A stretch of DNA of 64,000 nt from an uncultured Aliiroseovarius sp. (GTDB lineage: Bacteria; Pseudomonadota; Alphaproteobacteria; Rhodobacterales; Rhodobacteraceae), in assembly GCF_947492455.1 (NCBI RefSeq), contig NZ_CANLNB010000004.1, positions 124,001 through 188,000 on the forward strand, written 5' to 3'. The notes below the pieces were generated by a model. It saw only the letters and a list, made by a program, of their open reading frames with translations, was not told the DNA's origin and did not search any database. A program made the position numbers and the translations under genes. Positions within the stretch are counted from its first letter, which is position 1, and each line of letters begins with the position of its first letter. Below, piece by piece: positions 26,577-36,454 of this stretch.

Positions 26577-27262
26577 TGTTTGACGATTTCTTCCGCGCCC
26601 TCGGCCAGCTTGGCGACCCGCGCTTTCGTAATGTGCTGCTGAAGGGGCTTGGCCTAACCGTCGGCCTTCTGGCGGCGATCACCATGGCGATGACGTGGCT
26701 TGTCGGCTTTCTGGTCCCAGACACGCTGTCGCTGCCCTTCGTGGGCGAGATCTCTTGGGTGAACGGGCTGGCGCTTTGGGCGTCGGTGCTCTTGATGCTG
26801 GTGCTGTCGGTCATTCTGATGGTGCCCGTCGCGGGTGCCTTTACCGGTCTGTTTCTGGATGAGGTCGCCGATGCGGTCGAGGCCAAGTACTATCCCCACC
26901 TCCCGCCCAATCCCGAGACCTCGATCCTGAATGACGTCCGTGAAAGCCTTGGCTTTTTCGGCGTGATCGTCGGGGTGAACCTGATCGCACTGATCCTGTT
27001 CTTCTTTGTGGGTCCGTTGGCCCCCATCTTGTTCTACGCGGTGAACGGATACCTGCTGGGCCGGGAATACTTCACCATGGCCGCCATGCGCCGCATGCCC
27101 CGTGCGGATGCCCACGCCCTGCGCCGTCGTCACAACGCGCAGATCTGGTTTGCCGGATGTTTGATGGCGGTGCCGCTGTCGGTGCCGCTGGTGAACCTGC
27201 TGATCCCCATTCTAGGAGCCGCGAGCTTCACGCATATGTTCCACCGTCTTGCAGGACGTTAG
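26576..27262 (+). CDS. EI24-domain (CysZ-like) membrane protein
   Basis: A 228-residue protein with about four to six membrane helices and the EI24/CysZ pattern: MVPVAGAFTGLFLDEVADAV, then ILFYAVNGYLLGREYFTMAA and RMPRADAHALRRRH, ending PLVNLLIPILGAASFTHMFH. CysZ is a sulfate permease in enteric bacteria; relatives in alphaproteobacteria are unassigned, and no sulfate genes are nearby. It is coupled to the upstream nitroreductase by a one-base overlap and followed by a strong terminator. Confidence 0.85.
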   Translation: MFDDFFRALGQLGDPRFRNVLLKGLGLTVGLLAAITMAMTWLVGFLVPDTLSLPFVGEISWVNGLALWASVLLMLVLSVILMVPVAGAFTGLFLDEVADAVEAKYYPHLPPNPETSILNDVRESLGFFGVIVGVNLIALILFFFVGPLAPILFYAVNGYLLGREYFTMAAMRRMPRADAHALRRRHNAQIWFAGCLMAVPLSVPLVNLLIPILGAASFTHMFHRLAGR

Positions 27263-27270
27263 AACGAAAT

Positions 27271-27294
27271 AGGGCGCCCGCTGGGCGCCCTTTT
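27271..27294. terminator. Rho-independent terminator between EI24 and DUF1467 genes
   Basis: AGGGCGCCC and GGGCGCCCT pair perfectly (9 bp) around GCT, followed by TTTT. It lies 8 bp after the EI24 stop codon and directly beside the convergent DUF1467 stop, so it may serve both strands. Confidence 0.88.
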
Positions 27295-27295
27295 C

Positions 27296-27574
27296 TTATC
27301 CGCTGGTGTCATCGTAGCGGTCGAACCAGTCGATATCCTCGACCCCGATCCAGCCCGAGATGATGATCCCCGCGATGATCGCCCAGACGATCGTGCCCGC
27401 GATGGTCACGATCAAAAGCGTGCGTCCCAGCTTGAAGTTGGCCGGGGCGCCTGCATGGGTGCCGGGCACGATCTCGCCCTCGTCGCCTTGGGTACGCAAG
27501 CGGATCGGCAGGACCACGAACATGGTCACGAACCAGATTACGACATAAAGGACGGCGGCGGCGGTGATCGACAT
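27296..27574 (-). CDS. DUF1467 membrane protein
   Basis: A 92-residue protein with two membrane helices: AAAVLYVVIWFVTMFVVLP, then a loop with LRTQGDEGEIVPGTHAGAPA, and LLIVTIAGTIVWAIIAG. The loop motif is characteristic of DUF1467, an alphaproteobacterial family of unknown function that is often next to the epimerase gene. Its ATG overlaps the stop codon of mce by one base, so it is translationally coupled. Confidence 0.92.
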   Translation of the reverse strand: MSITAAAVLYVVIWFVTMFVVLPIRLRTQGDEGEIVPGTHAGAPANFKLGRTLLIVTIAGTIVWAIIAGIIISGWIGVEDIDWFDRYDDTSG

Positions 27575-27978
27575 CAGACTTGTTCCAGTTCCACCAGAGT
27601 ACCGGTGAAGTCTTTCGGATGCAGGAACAGAACCGGCTTGCCGTGCGCGCCGATCTTCGGTTCGCCCGTGCCCAGAACGCGCGCGCCCGAGGCTTGCAGT
27701 TGGTCACGTGCGGCCAGAATGTCGTCGACTTCATAGCAGATGTGGTGGATGCCACCCGACGGGTTCTTTTCCAGGAAGCCGGCGATGGGCGAGTTGTCCC
27801 CCAGCGGGTAGAGCAGTTCGATCTTGGTGTTGGGAAGTTCGATGAACACGACGGTCACGCCGTGATCGGGTTCGTCCTGCGGTGCGTTTACCTTCGCGCC
27901 CAGCGTGTCGCGGTACTGAGCGGCGGCGGCCTCAAGGTCCGGCACGGCGATGGCTACGTGGTTCAGGCGTCCGATCAT
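27574..27978 (-). CDS. mce: Methylmalonyl-CoA epimerase
   Basis: A 134-residue vicinal-oxygen-chelate enzyme interconverting (2R)- and (2S)-methylmalonyl-CoA. It begins IGRLNHVAIAVPDLEAA, has the metal His in GGIHHICYEVDD and ends with FTGTLVELEQ carrying the metal Glu; HPKDF is a family marker. GGGAGAG precedes the ATG. In Rhodobacteraceae this enzyme serves propionyl-CoA and ethylmalonyl-CoA metabolism. meaB for the partner mutase is at 47.7 kb, and polyhydroxybutyrate genes are at the left end. Confidence 0.95.
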   Translation of the reverse strand: MIGRLNHVAIAVPDLEAAAAQYRDTLGAKVNAPQDEPDHGVTVVFIELPNTKIELLYPLGDNSPIAGFLEKNPSGGIHHICYEVDDILAARDQLQASGARVLGTGEPKIGAHGKPVLFLHPKDFTGTLVELEQV

Positions 27979-28136
27979 CTTGTCTCTCCCAATTCAAATG
28001 CTGTGCTGCTTATGCATAAGCGGCCCCTTCAGGGCAAGCGGCACTGTGCCACAGGCGCGTAATGCCGTTGCGTTTCTGGGGTTAACCGGTTGTTAGGCAG
28101 TTTTGCGCCAAGGTGATCCCTGAAAGGAGCATGAAG

Positions 28137-28856
28137 ATGAGCGATAAACTGGAAGCCTTCATGATGACCCAACCGCCGACCGCTGAGCGCCCCCTGAACG
28201 GGATGACCGTTTTGGTGGTCGAAGACAGTCGCTTCGCGTCCGAGGCGATCCGCCTTCTGTGTTTGCGATCCGGCGCGCGCATTCGGCGGGCCGATAATCT
28301 GTCCGCCGCACATCGACATCTTCGTGTCTATCGGCCGACGGTCGTGATTGTTGATATGGGCCTTCCTGACGGGTTTGGCGCGGATCTGATAGAAGAGCTT
28401 TCGGGCGATGCCATCCGCGTCCCCGTGATCCTTGGAATGAGCGGAGATGCCGGCACGTGTGATGCTGCGCTTCAGGCTGGTGCAGACGGGTTCCTTGAGA
28501 AGCCCGTAGAAAGCCTTGCCGTATTCCAAGAGGCAATTTTAAGCGTCTTGCCACAGCAAGAAGGACCGGCGACCCCGCGCAGGCTTCCGAATGACGTGAT
28601 TGCACCGGATGCGCTGGCGCTGCAGGACGACCTGTCGCATCTGGCGCAGATCATGCGCGAGGGCGATGATGATGCGACGCAAGACTATGTCGCGCAGTTT
28701 CTGGGGGGGCTTGCCGTTTCCGCTCATGATCAGGCGCTTGCGGCCGCTGCCAAACGGCTTGCTGCGGCCCGCCATGCGGGGCGGTCCACGGGGACAGACA
28801 TGGCCCATGTGACGCATTTGGTTGCGGATCGACTAAAGGAACGACGACAGCTTTAG
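28137..28856 (+). CDS. Response regulator with uncharacterised C-terminal domain
   Basis: A 239-residue protein. The receiver domain (residues about 23-140) has VLVVEDSRF, the phosphoacceptor Asp73 in VIVDMGLPDG, the Ser in LGMSGD and the Lys in FLEKPVE. The rest is Ala-rich helical sequence (DDLSHLAQIMREGDDDATQD, then AAAAKRLAAARHAG), which is not a DNA-binding, GGDEF or EAL domain; an HPt-like or dimerisation role is possible. Of two ATGs I chose 28137, 7 bp from AGGAG. No histidine kinase is adjacent, so it is an orphan regulator. Confidence 0.87.
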   Translation: MSDKLEAFMMTQPPTAERPLNGMTVLVVEDSRFASEAIRLLCLRSGARIRRADNLSAAHRHLRVYRPTVVIVDMGLPDGFGADLIEELSGDAIRVPVILGMSGDAGTCDAALQAGADGFLEKPVESLAVFQEAILSVLPQQEGPATPRRLPNDVIAPDALALQDDLSHLAQIMREGDDDATQDYVAQFLGGLAVSAHDQALAAAAKRLAAARHAGRSTGTDMAHVTHLVADRLKERRQL

Positions 28857-28976
28857 TTAGTTTTCGCGAAAATACCCGGCACGAAATATTCCTCGACCCT
28901 CCTCATTTCCGCCCTTTTTCAGGGGCACTCTGAAGAATGAGGAAGGGTATAAGAATCAATTTGCGAGGTTGATATC

Positions 28977-29159
28977 GTGAAAGACTTGATCAAGAAATTT
29001 GCTGACGAAGAGCTGGGCAACGCCGTGATTGACTGGACCGTACTGATTGTGGGTGCGGTCATGATGGTGACTGCTGTGGTTCTTGCGGTGGTCGAACCCA
29101 ATGCACCCGTGAGTGAGGCAACGGGCCAGATCATCAACGTTCAGCCCTTGGCTGGTTAA
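28977..29159 (+). CDS. Flp-type (type IVb) pilin-like protein
   Basis: A 60-residue protein starting with GTG (GAGG 8 bp upstream). The charged leader KDLIKKFADEELG precedes NAVIDWTVLIVGAVMMV, a single hydrophobic helix. The Gly before the helix with Asp at position 5 after it fits type IVb prepilin processing; Rhodobacteraceae Flp pilins often have Asp here in place of Glu. No tad/cpa assembly genes are in the window, so this is an orphan. A strong terminator follows. Confidence 0.65.
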   Translation: MKDLIKKFADEELGNAVIDWTVLIVGAVMMVTAVVLAVVEPNAPVSEATGQIINVQPLAG

Positions 29160-29199
29160 CCCTACCTCTATTTGTAAACGTTCTGTTGTTATGTGTATC

Positions 29200-29234
29200 G
29201 GGCGCACTTCTTGAAGTGCGCCCTATTCGTTTTC
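29200..29234 (+). terminator. Rho-independent terminator of the Flp-like gene
   Basis: A perfect 11-bp stem (GGGCGCACTTC with GAAGTGCGCCC, 2-bp loop) is followed by TATTCGTTTTC, 40 bp after the stop codon. Confidence 0.88.
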
Positions 29235-29348
29235 TAATCCTTTGAGCGATGCCCAATGACCGGGCAGTCGGCCCAGCCCGACCCCTTGCGGACCAATTTT
29301 TCCGCTGCAGGTGACGCGGAAATCATCGTGTTTCCCGACGCAAAACGA

Positions 29349-29380
29349 CCCGCATAAAATATGCGGGCCGTCTGTTTTTT
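29349..29380. terminator. Bidirectional terminator downstream of aspS
   Basis: CCCGCATA and TATGCGGG pair perfectly around AAA. Six T follow on the plus strand, and GTCGTTTTG on the minus strand. It lies 29 bp beyond the aspS stop codon. The 115 bp to its left hold no evident gene. Confidence 0.8.
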
Positions 29381-29408
29381 CTAGTTGCGTGCGATGACCG
29401 TGATCAGA

Positions 29409-31259
29409 TCACTCTTGCGGAATAACCCGCAGGTGCAGTTCGCGCAGCTGTTCGTTCTGCGGTTCGGACGGTGCGTTCATCATCAGGTCTTCGGCGCGCT
29501 GGTTCATCGGGAACATCATCACTTCGCGGATGTTTTCCTGATCGGCCAACAGCATCACGATACGGTCGACACCAGCGGCACAGCCACCGTGCGGGGGTGC
29601 GCCGTACTGGAACGCGTTGACCATACCGCCGAAGCGCTTGATCACTTCGTCTTTGCCATAGCCGGCCAGTTCAAAGGCTTTGAACATGATTTCAGGCTGG
29701 TGGTTCCGGATTGCGCCCGACACCAGTTCATAGCCGTTACAGGCCAGGTCATACTGGAAGCCTTTGACGTGCAGCGGATCGCCCAGCAGCGCGTCCAGAC
29801 CGCCTTGCGGCATCGAGAACGGGTTGTGGTCGAAGTCCAGACCGCCGTTTTCTTCGTCCAGCTGGAAGATCGGGAAATCGACGATCCAAGCAAAGGCGAA
29901 ACGGTCCTTGTCGGTCAGGCCAAGCTCGTCACCGATGACGGTACGGGCGCGGCCCGCGACACCTTCAAAGGCTTTCGGCTTGCCGCCCAGGAAGAAGGCC
30001 GCGTCGCCGATGTCCAGACCCAGTTGCTGGCGGATGGCTTCGGTGCGCTCGGGGCCGATGTTCTTGGCCAGCGGACCGGCCGCTTCCATGCCGCCTTCGA
30101 CTTCGCCGGATTTCAGCTTGGCTTGGGCTTCTTTCACGGTGATGCCCAGCTCTTGCGCCACGGCATCGGCGGTTTTCTCGCGCCAGAAGATATAGCCCAT
30201 GCCGGGCAGGCCTTCTTGCTGTGCGAACTTGTTCATGCGGTCGCAGAACTTGCGCGAGCCACCTTTCGGGGCCGGGATGGCGCGGATTTCAGTACCGTCC
30301 TGTTCCAGCAGCTTGGCGAAGATCGCAAAGCCCGAGCCACGGAAGTGGTCCGAGACGATCTGCATTTTGATCGGGTTACGCAGGTCCGGCTTGTCGGTGC
30401 CGTACCACAGGGCGGAATCCGCGTACGAGATCTGCTCCCACGTCTGGTCAACTTTGCGGCCCTTGCCGAATTCTTCGAAGATGCCGCGCAGAACTGGCTC
30501 GATCGTGTCGAACACGTCCTGCTGGGTGACGAAGCTCATCTCCATGTCCAGCTGATAGAAGTCGGTGGGCGAGCGGTCGGCACGCGGGTCTTCGTCGCGG
30601 AAGCACGGTGCGATCTGGAAATACTTGTCGAAGCCAGCAACCATCATCAGCTGTTTGAACTGCTGCGGGGCCTGCGGCAGCGCATAGAACTTGCCCGGGT
30701 GCAGACGCGACGGCACCAGGAAGTCACGCGCACCTTCCGGCGACGAGGCGGTGATGATCGGGGTCTGGTATTCGCGGAAGCCCTGATCCCACATACGCTT
30801 GCGCATCGAGGCCACAACGTCCGAACGCAGCTTCATGTTTTCCTGCATCACTTCGCGGCGCAGGTCGAGGAAGCGGTACTTCAGACGGGTTTCTTCCGGG
30901 TATTCCTGATCGCCAAAGACCATCAGCGGCAGTTCGTCAGCGGCGCCCAGAACCTCCAGATCACGGACGAAGACTTCGACTTCGCCGGTCGGGATTTTCG
31001 GGTTCACCAGATCTTCGTCACGCGCCTTCACGTTGCCGTCGATGCGGATACACCATTCCGAGCGCACCTTCTCCATCTCGGCAAAGACGGGGCTGTCGGG
31101 GTCACACAGAACCTGCGTCACGCCGTAATGGTCGCGCAGGTCGATGAACAGGATGCCGCCATGGTCGCGGACACGATGGACCCAGCCCGACAGGCGGACG
31201 GTCTCACCGACGTTGGATTTGTTCAGTTCAGCACAGGTGTGGCTGCGATAGGCGTGCAT
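29409..31259 (-). CDS. aspS: Aspartyl-tRNA synthetase
   Basis: A 616-residue bacterial-type class IIb synthetase. The N-terminal OB anticodon-binding domain has [20 protein letters not shown]. Motif 2 is [19 protein letters not shown], followed by [12 protein letters not shown]. The bacterial GAD insertion spans about residues 290-420. Motif 3 includes [20 protein letters not shown] precedes the ATG. In alphaproteobacteria lacking asparaginyl-tRNA synthetase the enzyme often charges tRNA-Asn too, but that cannot be judged from this window. It is divergent from carB. Confidence 0.98.
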   Translation of the reverse strand: MHAYRSHTCAELNKSNVGETVRLSGWVHRVRDHGGILFIDLRDHYGVTQVLCDPDSPVFAEMEKVRSEWCIRIDGNVKARDEDLVNPKIPTGEVEVFVRDLEVLGAADELPLMVFGDQEYPEETRLKYRFLDLRREVMQENMKLRSDVVASMRKRMWDQGFREYQTPIITASSPEGARDFLVPSRLHPGKFYALPQAPQQFKQLMMVAGFDKYFQIAPCFRDEDPRADRSPTDFYQLDMEMSFVTQQDVFDTIEPVLRGIFEEFGKGRKVDQTWEQISYADSALWYGTDKPDLRNPIKMQIVSDHFRGSGFAIFAKLLEQDGTEIRAIPAPKGGSRKFCDRMNKFAQQEGLPGMGYIFWREKTADAVAQELGITVKEAQAKLKSGEVEGGMEAAGPLAKNIGPERTEAIRQQLGLDIGDAAFFLGGKPKAFEGVAGRARTVIGDELGLTDKDRFAFAWIVDFPIFQLDEENGGLDFDHNPFSMPQGGLDALLGDPLHVKGFQYDLACNGYELVSGAIRNHQPEIMFKAFELAGYGKDEVIKRFGGMVNAFQYGAPPHGGCAAGVDRIVMLLADQENIREVMMFPMNQRAEDLMMNAPSEPQNEQLRELHLRVIPQE

Positions 31260-31446
31260 GTCAGGCTCCCACGAGCGGATTTAAGTCTCGGGCCGATACA
31301 CCTGCCTTGGCGGGCAAAGTCAAGGCGCAGCGGCACCAATGGCGCAAAAGAGCCGCCACAAGGTGCAATTTTCTTGGTCTTTATCGCACAATGAACGAGA
31401 ATTCCGTCTGAACCTGAAACAATGATGGGTTCCGCACAAACAGGGC

Positions 31447-31474
31447 TTGCAGAAACCCCGCTGGTGTCTATAAC
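31447..31474 (+). promoter_or_regulatory. Sigma-70-type promoter of carB
   Basis: TTGCAG (-35) and TATAAC (-10) are separated by 16 bp within the 277-bp aspS-carB gap. The carB ATG is 62 bp after the -10 box. No other structure stood out in the gap. Confidence 0.5.
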
Positions 31475-31536
31475 CCACGACAATTTGCGTGCGGCAGGGA
31501 TTCCCGCGCGCGTTCAGTCTGCCGATGGGGGATACC

Positions 31537-34500
31537 ATGCCTAAAAGAACCGATATCAACTCGATCATGATCATCGGCGCGGGGCCCATCATTATTGGGC
31601 AAGCCTGCGAGTTTGACTACTCTGGTGCCCAAGCTTGTAAGGCGCTGCGCGAAGAAGGCTACCGCGTCATTCTGGTGAACTCGAACCCGGCGACGATCAT
31701 GACCGACCCCGGTCTGGCCGACGCGACTTATATCGAGCCGATCACCGCAGAAGTCGTCGCCAAGATCATCGAAAAAGAGCGCCCCGATGCGCTGCTACCC
31801 ACCATGGGTGGTCAGACCGGTCTGAACACCGCGCTGGAACTGGATGATCTGGGTGTTCTGGACAAGTTCAACGTGGAACTGATCGGCGCCAAGCGCGACG
31901 CCATCGAGATGGCAGAAGACCGCAAACTGTTCCGCGAAGCGATGGACCGTCTGGGCATCGAAAACCCCCGCGCAACCATCGTCACCGCACCGACCAACGA
32001 AAAGGGTCACGCGGATCTGGACGCTGGCGTGAAGATGGCGCTCGAGACGCTGGACGAAATCGGTCTGCCCGCGATCATCCGCCCCGCCTTTACCTTGGGC
32101 GGCACCGGCGGTGGTGTGGCGTATAACCGCGAAGAATACGAACATTACTGCCGCACCGGCATGGATGCCTCGCCGGTGAACCAGATCCTTGTGGATGAAA
32201 GCCTGCTGGGTTGGAAAGAATACGAGATGGAGGTTGTGCGCGACACTGCCGACAACGCCATCATCGTCTGTTCCATCGAAAACGTGGACCCGATGGGTGT
32301 ACACACCGGCGACTCGATCACCGTCGCGCCCGCGCTGACGCTGACCGACAAGGAATACCAGCTGATGCGCACGCACTCGATCAACGTGCTGCGCGAGATC
32401 GGCGTGGAAACCGGCGGATCGAACGTACAGTGGGCCGTGAACCCCGCCGATGGCCGTATGGTCGTCATCGAAATGAACCCGCGCGTGTCGCGCTCCTCGG
32501 CGCTTGCCTCGAAAGCCACCGGTTTCCCGATTGCAAAGATCGCGGCGAAGCTGGCCGTGGGCTATACGCTGGACGAGCTGGACAACGACATCACCAAGGT
32601 CACCCCCGCCTCGTTCGAGCCGACCATCGACTATGTCGTCACCAAGATCCCGAAATTCGCGTTCGAGAAATTCCCCGGCTCCAAGCCCGAACTGACCACC
32701 GCGATGAAATCCGTGGGCGAGGCGATGTCGATTGGCCGCACCATCCACGAGTCGATGCAGAAGGCACTGGCCTCGATGGAATCGGGCCTGACCGGCTTTG
32801 ACGAGGTCGAAATCGAAGGCGTTGATCAGAACGAACTCGAAGTAATGGCCAAGTTGGCTGATACCGATATCGGAGAGCACCTTACCGATGAGCACAAGGC
32901 AGCTGTGACCAAGGCTCTTTCAGAACAACGTCCTGATCGGATTTTGAAGATTGCTCAAGCAATGCGGCTCGGTTTTTCAAACTCTGAAATTCAGCGAATA
33001 ACATCCTTCGATGCATGGTTCTTGGATCGGATCCGTGAGATTGTGATTCACGAGAAAAATGTAAAGGTAAACGGTTTGCCGACTACGGAGTTTGGTCTGC
33101 GCAAGCTTAAGATGCTGGGCTTCACCGATGCCCGTCTGGCCAAACTGTCGGGCCGCACTGAAAAAGACGTGCGCGATGTACGCCGGAACGCTGGCGTGAA
33201 CGCCGTGTTCAAGCGCATCGACACCTGCGCGGCGGAATTCGAAGCGCAGACGCCCTATATGTACTCGACCTATGAAGCCCCGATGATGGGCGAAGTCGAA
33301 TGCGAAGCGCGTCCCTCGGACCGCAAAAAGGTCGTCATTCTGGGCGGTGGTCCGAACCGGATCGGACAGGGGATCGAGTTCGATTACTGCTGCTGTCACG
33401 CCTGTTTCGCGCTGACCGACGCGGGTTACGAGACCATCATGGTCAACTGTAACCCCGAAACTGTGTCGACCGACTATGACACCTCGGACCGTCTGTATTT
33501 CGAGCCGCTGACCTTCGAACACGTGATGGAAATCCTGCGTGTCGAGCAAGACAACGGCACGCTGCACGGCGTGATCGTTCAGTTCGGCGGTCAAACCCCG
33601 CTGAAGCTGGCCAACGCGCTGGAAGCCGAGGGAATTCCGATCTTGGGCACCACGCCGGACGCCATCGACCTGGCCGAGGACCGCGAGCGGTTCCAGGATC
33701 TGGTCAACAAGCTGGGCCTGAAGCAGCCGAAGAACGGCATCGCCTCGACTGACGAACAGGCGCTGGAAATCGCCGAGGAAATCGGCTTCCCGCTGGTCAT
33801 TCGCCCGTCCTATGTTCTGGGTGGCCGCGCGATGGAAATCGTGCGCGATATGGGTCAGCTGAAGCGCTACATCGCCGAGGCCGTTGTGGTGTCGGGCGAC
33901 AGCCCGGTTCTGCTGGACAGCTATCTGGCCGGCGCGATCGAGGTTGACGTGGACGCGCTGTGTGATGGCGAGAATGTCCACGTTGCCGGCATCATGCAGC
34001 ACATCGAAGAAGCTGGTGTCCACTCGGGCGACTCGGGCTGCTCGCTGCCGCCCTACAGCCTGTCGGAAGACATCATTGCCGAGCTGCGCCGTCAGTCGCG
34101 CGAGCTTGCGCTGGCCCTGAACGTGGTTGGCCTGATGAACGTGCAGTTCGCCGTGAAAGACGGCGAGATCTATCTGATCGAAGTGAACCCGCGTGCCTCG
34201 CGCACCGTGCCGTTCGTGGCCAAGGCGGTTCTGTCGCCCATCGCCTCGATCGCAGCGCGCGTCATGGCGGGCGAGAAGCTGGACGCGTTCGATCTGGTTG
34301 ATCCCAACATCGACACCTATGCGGTGAAAGAGGCCGTTCTGCCCTTCGCCCGCTTCCCCGGAGTGGACACGATCCTTGGCCCGGAAATGCGCTCGACCGG
34401 CGAGGTTATGGGCGCGGACAAGGATTTCGCCATGGCCTTCCTGAAGGCTCAGCTGGGCGCAGGCACCATGCTGCCGACCGAAGGCACTGTGTTCCTGTCG

Positions 34501-34872
34501 ATCAAGGATGGCGACAAGACCCCGCAGCTGGTGGAAACCGCACAATTGCTGGCCGAACAGGGCTTCCGCATCATCGCGACCTCGGGCACGGCCAAGTTCC
34601 TGGCCGGAAACGCGGTCGAGGCGGATGTGGTTGCAAAGGCATACGAGCCGGGCCGCATGATCATCGACATCATGAAAGATGGCGAAGTGCATCTGGTCAT
34701 GAACACGACCGAGGGCGCCCAGTCCGTCAGCGACAGCCGCGAAATGCGCAACGTCGCGCTGATGGACAAGATCCCGTATTTCACCACGCTGGCAGCAAGC
34801 CACGCCGCAGCCCGCGCCATGAAAATCCGCGGTGAACGCGAGATCACGGTGAAGCCGCTGCAAGAGGCGTAA
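31537..34872 (+). CDS. carB: Carbamoyl-phosphate synthase large subunit
   Basis: A 1111-residue protein with two homologous ATP-grasp halves. It makes carbamoyl phosphate for both pyrimidines (pyrB) and arginine (argF). The first half starts [20 protein letters not shown] and includes [14 protein letters not shown]; the second starts [19 protein letters not shown] and includes [17 protein letters not shown]-terminal MGS-like allosteric domain begins near [14 protein letters not shown] chose the ATG after GGGGGATACC. Codons for roughly residues 429-528 (32821-33120) are AT-richer and use rare codons compared with both flanks; see findings. A terminator follows the gene. Confidence 0.98.
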   Translation: MPKRTDINSIMIIGAGPIIIGQACEFDYSGAQACKALREEGYRVILVNSNPATIMTDPGLADATYIEPITAEVVAKIIEKERPDALLPTMGGQTGLNTALELDDLGVLDKFNVELIGAKRDAIEMAEDRKLFREAMDRLGIENPRATIVTAPTNEKGHADLDAGVKMALETLDEIGLPAIIRPAFTLGGTGGGVAYNREEYEHYCRTGMDASPVNQILVDESLLGWKEYEMEVVRDTADNAIIVCSIENVDPMGVHTGDSITVAPALTLTDKEYQLMRTHSINVLREIGVETGGSNVQWAVNPADGRMVVIEMNPRVSRSSALASKATGFPIAKIAAKLAVGYTLDELDNDITKVTPASFEPTIDYVVTKIPKFAFEKFPGSKPELTTAMKSVGEAMSIGRTIHESMQKALASMESGLTGFDEVEIEGVDQNELEVMAKLADTDIGEHLTDEHKAAVTKALSEQRPDRILKIAQAMRLGFSNSEIQRITSFDAWFLDRIREIVIHEKNVKVNGLPTTEFGLRKLKMLGFTDARLAKLSGRTEKDVRDVRRNAGVNAVFKRIDTCAAEFEAQTPYMYSTYEAPMMGEVECEARPSDRKKVVILGGGPNRIGQGIEFDYCCCHACFALTDAGYETIMVNCNPETVSTDYDTSDRLYFEPLTFEHVMEILRVEQDNGTLHGVIVQFGGQTPLKLANALEAEGIPILGTTPDAIDLAEDRERFQDLVNKLGLKQPKNGIASTDEQALEIAEEIGFPLVIRPSYVLGGRAMEIVRDMGQLKRYIAEAVVVSGDSPVLLDSYLAGAIEVDVDALCDGENVHVAGIMQHIEEAGVHSGDSGCSLPPYSLSEDIIAELRRQSRELALALNVVGLMNVQFAVKDGEIYLIEVNPRASRTVPFVAKAVLSPIASIAARVMAGEKLDAFDLVDPNIDTYAVKEAVLPFARFPGVDTILGPEMRSTGEVMGADKDFAMAFLKAQLGAGTMLPTEGTVFLSIKDGDKTPQLVETAQLLAEQGFRIIATSGTAKFLAGNAVEADVVAKAYEPGRMIIDIMKDGEVHLVMNTTEGAQSVSDSREMRNVALMDKIPYFTTLAASHAAARAMKIRGEREITVKPLQEA

Positions 34873-34893
34873 GTCTCTCAGCAAAGACAGAAC

Positions 34894-34922
34894 AAAGGGC
34901 GCGGCAATTCCGCGCCCTTTTT
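34894..34922 (+). terminator. Rho-independent terminator of carB
   Basis: GGGCGCGG and CCGCGCCC pair around CAATT, extended by AAA/TTT and ending in five T, 22 bp after the stop codon. Confidence 0.92.
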
Positions 34923-34995
34923 CGTGGCTGGGTGAAAATCTCGTTCGATCTGCGCGGGCTGTGCTATGCTTTCCTCAATAAGAAGGAGAGCAGTG

Positions 34996-35313
34996 ATGAA
35001 ACCCTTTGCCCCCATGATCTTGCCTGCTGCAATTGCCGGCCTTCTGTCCGGATGTCAGGCGATGCAACCAATCACTACGCCCACCACCAACGTCACGGAC
35101 CTGCCGCTGATGGGCGGGTATCGCAGCCCTGCGGATGAATGCGAAAAGCTGGGCGAGAACGAGCTTACCATCAACTATCTGGACCACACGGCAACCTTGG
35201 TCGGCTGCCCGGCAGACTATGAAGGTCTGGGCGTGTTCCAAGTGGATACCGGCGGCATCGAGGTCGCGCGGATTGACGGCTGGGTTCTGTTCAGCGTTCC
35301 CAGTGGGTCTTAA
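34996..35313 (+). CDS. Small predicted lipoprotein
   Basis: A 105-residue protein with a lipoprotein signal: MKPFAPMILPAAIAGLLSGC, Cys at the cleavage site. The mature part has two Cys (SPADECEKLG and ATLVGCPADYEG) that could form a disulfide, and ends GWVLFSVPSGS. AAGGAG lies 7 bp before the ATG. An upstream start at 34966 is open but lacks a ribosome site. I do not recognise a characterised family. Its stop overlaps by 4 bp that of the convergent desaturase gene. Confidence 0.75.
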   Translation: MKPFAPMILPAAIAGLLSGCQAMQPITTPTTNVTDLPLMGGYRSPADECEKLGENELTINYLDHTATLVGCPADYEGLGVFQVDTGGIEVARIDGWVLFSVPSGS

Positions 35314-36344
35314 CCGTACAGCTGCTGTGCCTGCGTGAACGACATCAACTTCTTGCTTTTCTCGTCCCACAGGTGCAGGCGCACGCTGGCCAGGCTCTCG
35401 CGGATCGTCATGCGGTTCACCGTCGACAGATACTCGTGATCCTTCAGCACTTCGGTCAGGCGATAGAACGGGATACGGCTGTGCAGGTGATGTACGTGGT
35501 GGATGCCGATATTCGCGCTGAACCATTGCAGGATCGCGGGCATCACGTAATGCGAGCTGCCATGCAGGGCCGCGTCGTGCAGCTGCCAGTCTTCCTCGGC
35601 CTTCCAGTGCGTTTCTTCAAACTGGTGCTGGATATAGAACAGCCACATGCCCGCGGTGGCCGCCAGCAACGTGGTGGGCAAGAAGATCAGAAGCACCGGC
35701 ATCAGACCGCCGAAATACCAGATCACCACAAGCGCCGCGACAATCACGATGTTCGTCGCCATCGCACTGACCCAATACTTCGCGGCATTCATCAACCCGA
35801 AGGGCAGGCGGTTTTGCAGCAGGAACAGGTATCCGGGCGCAAAGCCAAACAGCGTGATCGGGTTGCGATAGAGCCGGTACTGGAATTTGCGCAGCGGCGA
35901 CAGCGCGTTGTACTCGTCCACGGTCAGGGTCATGATGTCGCCAATCCCACGCTTGCCCAGATTGCCAGCCGAGTTGTGGTGGATCGAATGCGTGCGCTTC
36001 CAGACATCATAGGGCGTCAGGGTAACGACGCCGATCACACGGCCAACCCAATCGCTGACCGTGCGGCTTTTGAAGACCGAGCCATGTCCGCAGTCATGCT
36101 GGATGGCGAACAGGCGCAGAAGGAAGGCCGCGTTGAACAGCGCGATGCCAAGGCTCAGCCACGGGCTGATCGACAGGCAATACCACGCGAGCGCCCAAAG
36201 CAGCAGAAACGGAACCGCGCTGACGGCCAGTTCGAACGAACTGCGCAGCGTGCTGGGTTCGCGATACTTTGCCAGCGTTCTGACCCAATCACGGGCGGTA
36301 AGGTCTTCGTCTTTCGGCAGCGGAATGTTTGAGAGCTCTGTCAT
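35310..36344 (-). CDS. Membrane fatty-acid desaturase
   Basis: A 344-residue integral-membrane di-iron desaturase. The three His clusters are HDCGHGS near residue 80, HSIHHNSAGN near residue 120, and HHVHHLHS near residue 285, with hydrophobic helices between. Such enzymes introduce a double bond into acyl chains of membrane lipids using oxygen, important for membrane fluidity. The start at MTELSNIP is chosen on length; a further in-frame start lies 27 bp upstream. Position of the double bond and donor are not determinable. It stands alone, convergent with the lipoprotein gene. Confidence 0.88.
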   Translation of the reverse strand: MTELSNIPLPKDEDLTARDWVRTLAKYREPSTLRSSFELAVSAVPFLLLWALAWYCLSISPWLSLGIALFNAAFLLRLFAIQHDCGHGSVFKSRTVSDWVGRVIGVVTLTPYDVWKRTHSIHHNSAGNLGKRGIGDIMTLTVDEYNALSPLRKFQYRLYRNPITLFGFAPGYLFLLQNRLPFGLMNAAKYWVSAMATNIVIVAALVVIWYFGGLMPVLLIFLPTTLLAATAGMWLFYIQHQFEETHWKAEEDWQLHDAALHGSSHYVMPAILQWFSANIGIHHVHHLHSRIPFYRLTEVLKDHEYLSTVNRMTIRESLASVRLHLWDEKSKKLMSFTQAQQLYG

Positions 36345-36454
36345 GGGCCTACTTTTGTGGTGGTAGGCCATTCCGATAGACTATCGGGTCAACAGTGCAA
36401 GGGAATAATGACATCTGGTGCCGGACTCTCGTTTTGCGGGAGTGCGCCGGCCCT

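Noticed and set aside
29235-29348. A possible small RNA between the Flp-like gene and aspS
   Set aside because: A terminator follows it, but that is explained by aspS, and I saw no promoter or conserved structure in the 114 bp.
29385-31394. A 669-codon open frame on the plus strand across aspS
   Set aside because: It is entirely antisense to aspS, whose motifs are unmistakable. The frame is open because of GC-rich codon positions, and its product has no recognisable domain.
32977-34884. A 635-codon minus-strand frame opposite carB
   Set aside because: It is antisense to the conserved second half of carB and its translation is Val/His/Asp-rich with no motifs.
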